DNA from: Amphimedon queenslandica
Lineage: Eukaryota; Porifera; Demospongiae; Haplosclerida; Niphatidae
DNA: 33,563 nucleotides
Direction of reading: 5' to 3'
NCBI RefSeq assembly: GCF_000090795.2
Contig: NW_003546438.1
Span: 139,967 to 173,529 of the forward strand
Shown here: piece after piece, positions 29,671 to 33,563 of the stretch
Layout: every line of letters starts with the position of its first letter
Position numbering within the stretch: position 1 is the stretch's first letter
Notes under the pieces: model-generated
Told to the model about the DNA's origin: nothing
The model's input: only the letters and a program-made list of their open reading frames with translations
Database searches by the model: none
Position numbers and translations under genes: made by a program

Positions 29671-30588
29671 TTATAAAGTTTCAATGAATCCCTTATCATT
29701 ATTCTTTGCCTCAAAAATCACTTTATTTGTTTTTCCTTCGAAACTAATGCCAGCCCATATGTGAATATAAGCTGGGTGTTTAGGCCTAAGGAGAAATAAG
29801 TATAATTTTAGAATAGTGGTACAAAAATAATTTGTAATAATAATAGTAATAATGTATTAATGACCTTGGTTTCAGTTTTGCTTGTGTTCCTTTTTTACAA
29901 CAAAATCTTCAATGTGACTCCAGCATCTTACTTGCTTCATCAGTCCAGAGTACATTTCTAAATCCATTATTAGTTGCCTCATGAAGATGTTCCACTGCCC
30001 AATCATATCACTTTAACTGTATAATATACATTGTTGGAATACATCACACTATAGCAGTAAAACAAAAATTTATATCTAACTTTTTTTCCTTCTCTAATTA
30101 TCTTACAGTATGCACTACCACAAGATGTGCATCCCAACTTGCTGTGTTATGATAAGATGGTCTTAAGTGACAGTAGGAGACCCTTATCCAATAGTATTTT
30201 CTGCAGCTGTATTGCAGTTGTCTCATCATCAATTTTCATTGCTTCTTCAACAATTCTTAAAACATGAAAAGAAACTTTTGTAAGACGGCCTGATCCTGTA
30301 CAAACATAGAAGCAAAATTACCTTACAGTAACAGCATAATATTCATTATGGTACAAAATATCAGACTACCTTTCACAAAAATTAAATAAATTACAAGCAA
30401 GCATTGGTGTTGCAAAGAGTATACTAATTCACTTGCCTGGATGAGGAGCTAGAGAGCCATTTTCCCTGTATTTTTTCAATAGTCTGTAAACTCCACTAAC
30501 TCTAACATCTAACCATTCTTCTTGCATCTTTTGTACAATGGTAGTGGACTTGTAGCCAACAGCTGCATCAAAGAAGTACAAGGCATCC
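29671..30588 (-). pseudogene. Tc1/mariner transposase relic with introns
   Basis: This Tc1-family transposase is read leftward. Exon 1 (30588-30437) encodes part of the N-terminal helix-turn-helix: VQKMQEEWLDVRVSGVYRLL, KKYRENGSLAPHPG. A GC donor (GCAAGT at 30436) and the acceptor ending at 30296 join it in frame to GSGRLTKV. Exon 2 (30295-30081) holds EEAMKIDDETTAIQLQKILL and GSAYCKIIREGKK, with one stop (TIL-S-stop-HSKLG). Exon 3 (30016-29865) reads LK-stop-YDWAVEHLHEATNN and FRNVLWTDEAS, which includes a catalytic Asp. Exon 4 (29785-29671) gives PKHPAYIHIWAGISFEGKTN and ends at GFIETL-stop. The last third, including the final catalytic Asp/Glu region, is missing at the junction with Helitron copy B. 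Confidence 0.85.
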
Positions 30589-31885
30589 CTAAAACTTTAT
30601 AAAAATCAACATACTGTAGTAATAAAAGATCCTTTGCTTCTTGTACTTGCTGTACACCATCTCCAATCACTGCTGTTCCTTTCATTCACTTGAATCGCTC
30701 TTTGTTCCCTTGATCTGTTTCCCCACACGATGAGAATTAGTAGTTATTAATTCAATGAAACTACGGTGCGCTTGCGTAGTAAAGTTGTGCAGGTACTGCG
30801 CTCGTACTACCTTTGCTTGGCTTTCGTACGTACTTAGGAGGGTAGTGCTGGAGTACTAATGCGCAACAATGCTTCGCTATTTACCTTCTTTTCGCCCTAT
30901 ACTGTACCTAGATAGAGCTTTTCATTTCCATATAACTGCCTGGAAACACGAGTTCAAACGTACTGCCTGGAAACACGAGTTCAAACGTGCCTACTAGTTG
31001 TCGGAATAATCTTATTAAGTAATAATGTAATATTAATTTATATTCGTTAATCCTTAAGTAATCCTAGAGGCCCATCAGTGAAACATTTTTGCCAGTAATT
31101 CTGCAGTAACATGAAACTTTTACCTGACATGCACAAGCTGCCAATGATATTTTTTTTGATGTGACATATATAAAAGCCTATTAGGGGCTCTGTCACATGC
31201 AGGTTCAATGCCATATAACATTAGGAATAAGTGAAAACTGTGCACAGAATATGTTTGTAGACACAAATGATAAATGGAGATGAATAGATTTTTGCCATAA
31301 ATGTCATAACTAGTAACGAAAATTTACAAAAAATAAAGTAGGATTACAAAACAATTAAGGTGACTGCATACATTTAACCCTACGTTTTAGTTTTTTGTTA
31401 ATGAGAATGTTTAACATTTCTAACACTTAACAAGCATTGGAATTACAAAATACATGATTTCAAATGTCATTAAGACTCTGGTTTCTACAAAAAGCTATTT
31501 CTCAATGAAAAGATATGACCAGTTTATTGGGTGAATTTTAAAAATCTACTCACTGATTAAATTTTCCAAAAACTAGTTTTTCTTTGTAACTTTTTTTCCT
31601 TACTCAATAGATGGCAAAAAGCAACCATGGCTAAAAGTTTAAAATACTATAATTATCAATATCAAAACTAACTTTAACTAAGGTTTTAAATTTGCATGCA
31701 TGAAGAATCTATTGTTCCCATGGTACATGTATGCGTAAGAAAGTATACTAAAACTGCCAGACACAGCTACTACATACCAGAATTAAGTAATTTAAATGTG
31801 CAATAAGAAATTAAATGGATAGAACCTGATGTTAGCTATAGTGACATTTCTGTCAAAAGCATAGAAATTACTGACATAAAAATCC
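30589..31885. other. Non-coding DNA, with a 27 bp tandem duplication
   Basis: 30591-30690 may hold the start of the Tc1 gene (an open minus-strand stretch from an ATG near 30690), but the join is unclear. ACTGCCTGGAAACACGAGTT plus seven more bases occurs twice head to tail at 30935-30961 and 30962-30988, identical in both. The rest shows no gene. Confidence 0.5.
30935..30988. repeat. Perfect 27 bp tandem duplication
   Basis: Two identical 27 bp units lie head to tail, beginning ACTGCCTGGAAACACG. Confidence 0.9.
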
Positions 31886-32259
31886 AGACCTGGGGTCAAT
31901 GACAAAAGCTCAATTACAATTATGCATTCAATTACACTCATTTTGCAAGAATAGGCTGAATAACAGTTATAATTACACCATCATAGAGTAATTTCAATTA
32001 AATTTTCAATTACAATTACAATATGATGTACATATATTGTAACAAGATACTTTGCAGTGCTTACACGGTCTTAAAATTTACATCAGGTAGTTATTTGCAG
32101 TTATCAAATACACCCGTACACACAAGAGTACTTTCAAACATTTCATTGTGTATCTGTACATTTTGTAGTTAGTTAACTCAGATATAACTAAAACTTAAAT
32201 TACGTTAGCTAAAGTGCAATTAGAATTACAGTTACAGAATTGTAATTGACCCCAGGTCT
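31886..32259. mobile_element. MITE with AGACCTGGGGTCAAT terminal inverted repeats
   Basis: This is a 374 bp unit that starts AGACCTGGGGTCAAT and ends with the exact reverse complement, ATTGACCCCAGGTCT. Next to both ends are repeated AATTACAATTA-type words on the corresponding strands. There is no coding content. A clear target-site duplication is not visible (flanks ATAAAAATCC and ATAAAAGATC are only similar), so the superfamily is open. Confidence 0.8.
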
Positions 32260-33563
32260 ATAAAAGATCTCATTACAGTAGTTCTTTAAAACTGATAAAT
32301 GTAATGAGGGACAGCTGAAATGTTGACGCTTCTATAATCTGGTGATTATCATTAAGTAGCCATTTTTACATCCTAATTCTCATTTCAAAATTAATCTACA
32401 AATATAAATAGCCAACCATTAGAAGGACATAACGCTGTCTGCTCCTTGTAAACATACATTGTACTTCTTTATGCAGGATGATCCTTACACTGGAGAAATC
32501 ACTTTTGAAGTTTTCTGCATACTTTAAGTAAAACTTTATCAACAAGACCCAAAATTTTAAAAAGTATATCTGTGTACTTTGGATATGTAAACATAAACAT
32601 GGTGGTATCAAAAGTCAAAGACTCCTGAACCAATTAGCTAGTAGGTAGGCGCAACAGAAGTGACTAGGTTTGAGTCAAAAACCATGTAAATTTTGCTTAA
32701 TTACTGTACTTTCAATGTGCTCACTAAAAATTATTGAACAGGAACTTACATGCAAAATAGCTAATGGTACTTCAACTCTAGAAACAGTAACACAGGAATC
32801 ACAAACATTCAATTTTTTTTCTCTTCTCTAACAAAGGAAAAAAATAAAAAAGAGCAAAGATACCTGTCTCAGCAATTGCAACACTCTTAGCTAAAAATAA
32901 ACTATACAGATTGCACTAGATACAATTGTATAAGACAGAGACATACCCCAAGTTACACAAAAGCTTACTTTATCATAGATATACAAGTATAAAACAACAA
33001 TATTACAACCAAATACTTAGCTGTAGCAGTATGTTAAGTGGTGTTACAACTTACTGAAAAAGTCTATTAATTCTTTCAGAAGTCATACATTAAGTAAAAT
33101 AACTCCTTCGCTTGCTATTGATAACGAGACACCTTCCGTGCTTGGACTCACCACAGTTGCTGGGATGAAATAGTGACTTCACTTAATTGTAGTACAGTAT
33201 GTAGCTATCTTCATCATATGATGTACCCATCATAGCAATTGGCATCAGCTTTTCTTCTTGGCATATTTACAGAATTTTGTTTCTACTGCACTTTGTGTTG
33301 CTGTCTTATGTGAAATATATCATAAAATACTTCATCAATTTTAAAAATTAATCTCAAAAGAAAAAGGGACATTGAAGTCTCGGACACTTTAGTCCCCTCC
33401 AAATATTGTGTTTATGTTTTTGATTGAATTGACGTGTGGGACTACATTGTGCTATTATAGTGATTGTATATCATCATATCATCATGGGTTGTCCTCTCTG
33501 AATTTTGATTGATGTACCACATGAAAGTATATGTGGTCATTATGGGTTGCCCTTTATGAATAT
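32260..33563. other. Non-coding DNA to the window end
   Basis: No gene is seen. Two related words about 58 bp apart at the very end (ATCATGGGTTGTCCTCT near 33481 and ATTATGGGTTGCCCTTT near 33539) hint at a tandem repeat that continues past the window. Confidence 0.5.

Overview
The window reads as a transposon graveyard from an invertebrate nuclear genome. I see no intact ordinary housekeeping gene. The DNA is AT-rich, coding pieces are interrupted by short GT-AG introns (about 65-140 bp), and there is one 10-N assembly gap (13686-13695). The families present are a Helitron with an OTU protease, an Academ-type element with a RecQ-like helicase, ZMYM1-like hATs, BEL/Pao, an intron-bearing Tc1, and the 'GRP...LLE' integrase family. 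They are typical of sponges and cnidarians. A demosponge such as Amphimedon is my best guess, but this is inference and I could not search.

Layout. 1-6214 (+): Helitron copy A, running in from the left edge, with an N-terminal region, a DUF6570-like region, an HUH/Y2 Rep, a PIF1-type helicase, a Lys/Ser-rich repeat tail and an OTU cysteine protease. It is broken by stops and frameshifts. 6215-8400: non-coding, with a three-unit tandem repeat. 8412-9005 (-): a Pro/Gly-rich repeat gene, the best candidate for a readable gene here. 9554-10273: a large inverted repeat containing two inverted MITE copies. 11941-13290: a decayed integrase-like gene with an internal ~270 bp inversion. 13374-14021: the C-terminal end of a retroelement reverse-transcriptase protein. 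15023-18231: an Academ-type DNA transposon with 58 bp terminal inverted repeats (TIRs), a RecQ-like helicase (+) and a converging, internally deleted transposase (-). 19885-20460: a deleted hAT with a target-site duplication (TSD) and only its last exon. 21307-22716: two tandem duplications. 22857-23153 (-): an unassigned coding fragment. 23154-25480: the 5' part of a BEL/Pao retrotransposon (gag and a damaged protease). 25500-29660: Helitron copy B, older and full of stops, split by an 834 bp hAT at 28672-29505. 29671-30588 (-): a Tc1/mariner transposase relic with introns, abutting the truncated end of copy B. 31886-32259: a MITE. The rest is non-coding.

How the parts relate. The two Helitron copies act as references for each other. 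Copy B shows which base copy A lost near 1546. The two also share a premature TGA and a frameshift, so they probably descend from an already damaged parent. The second hAT dates itself as younger than Helitron copy B. The Academ-type element shows a two-gene layout (helicase plus transposase, tail to tail) even though both genes are dead.
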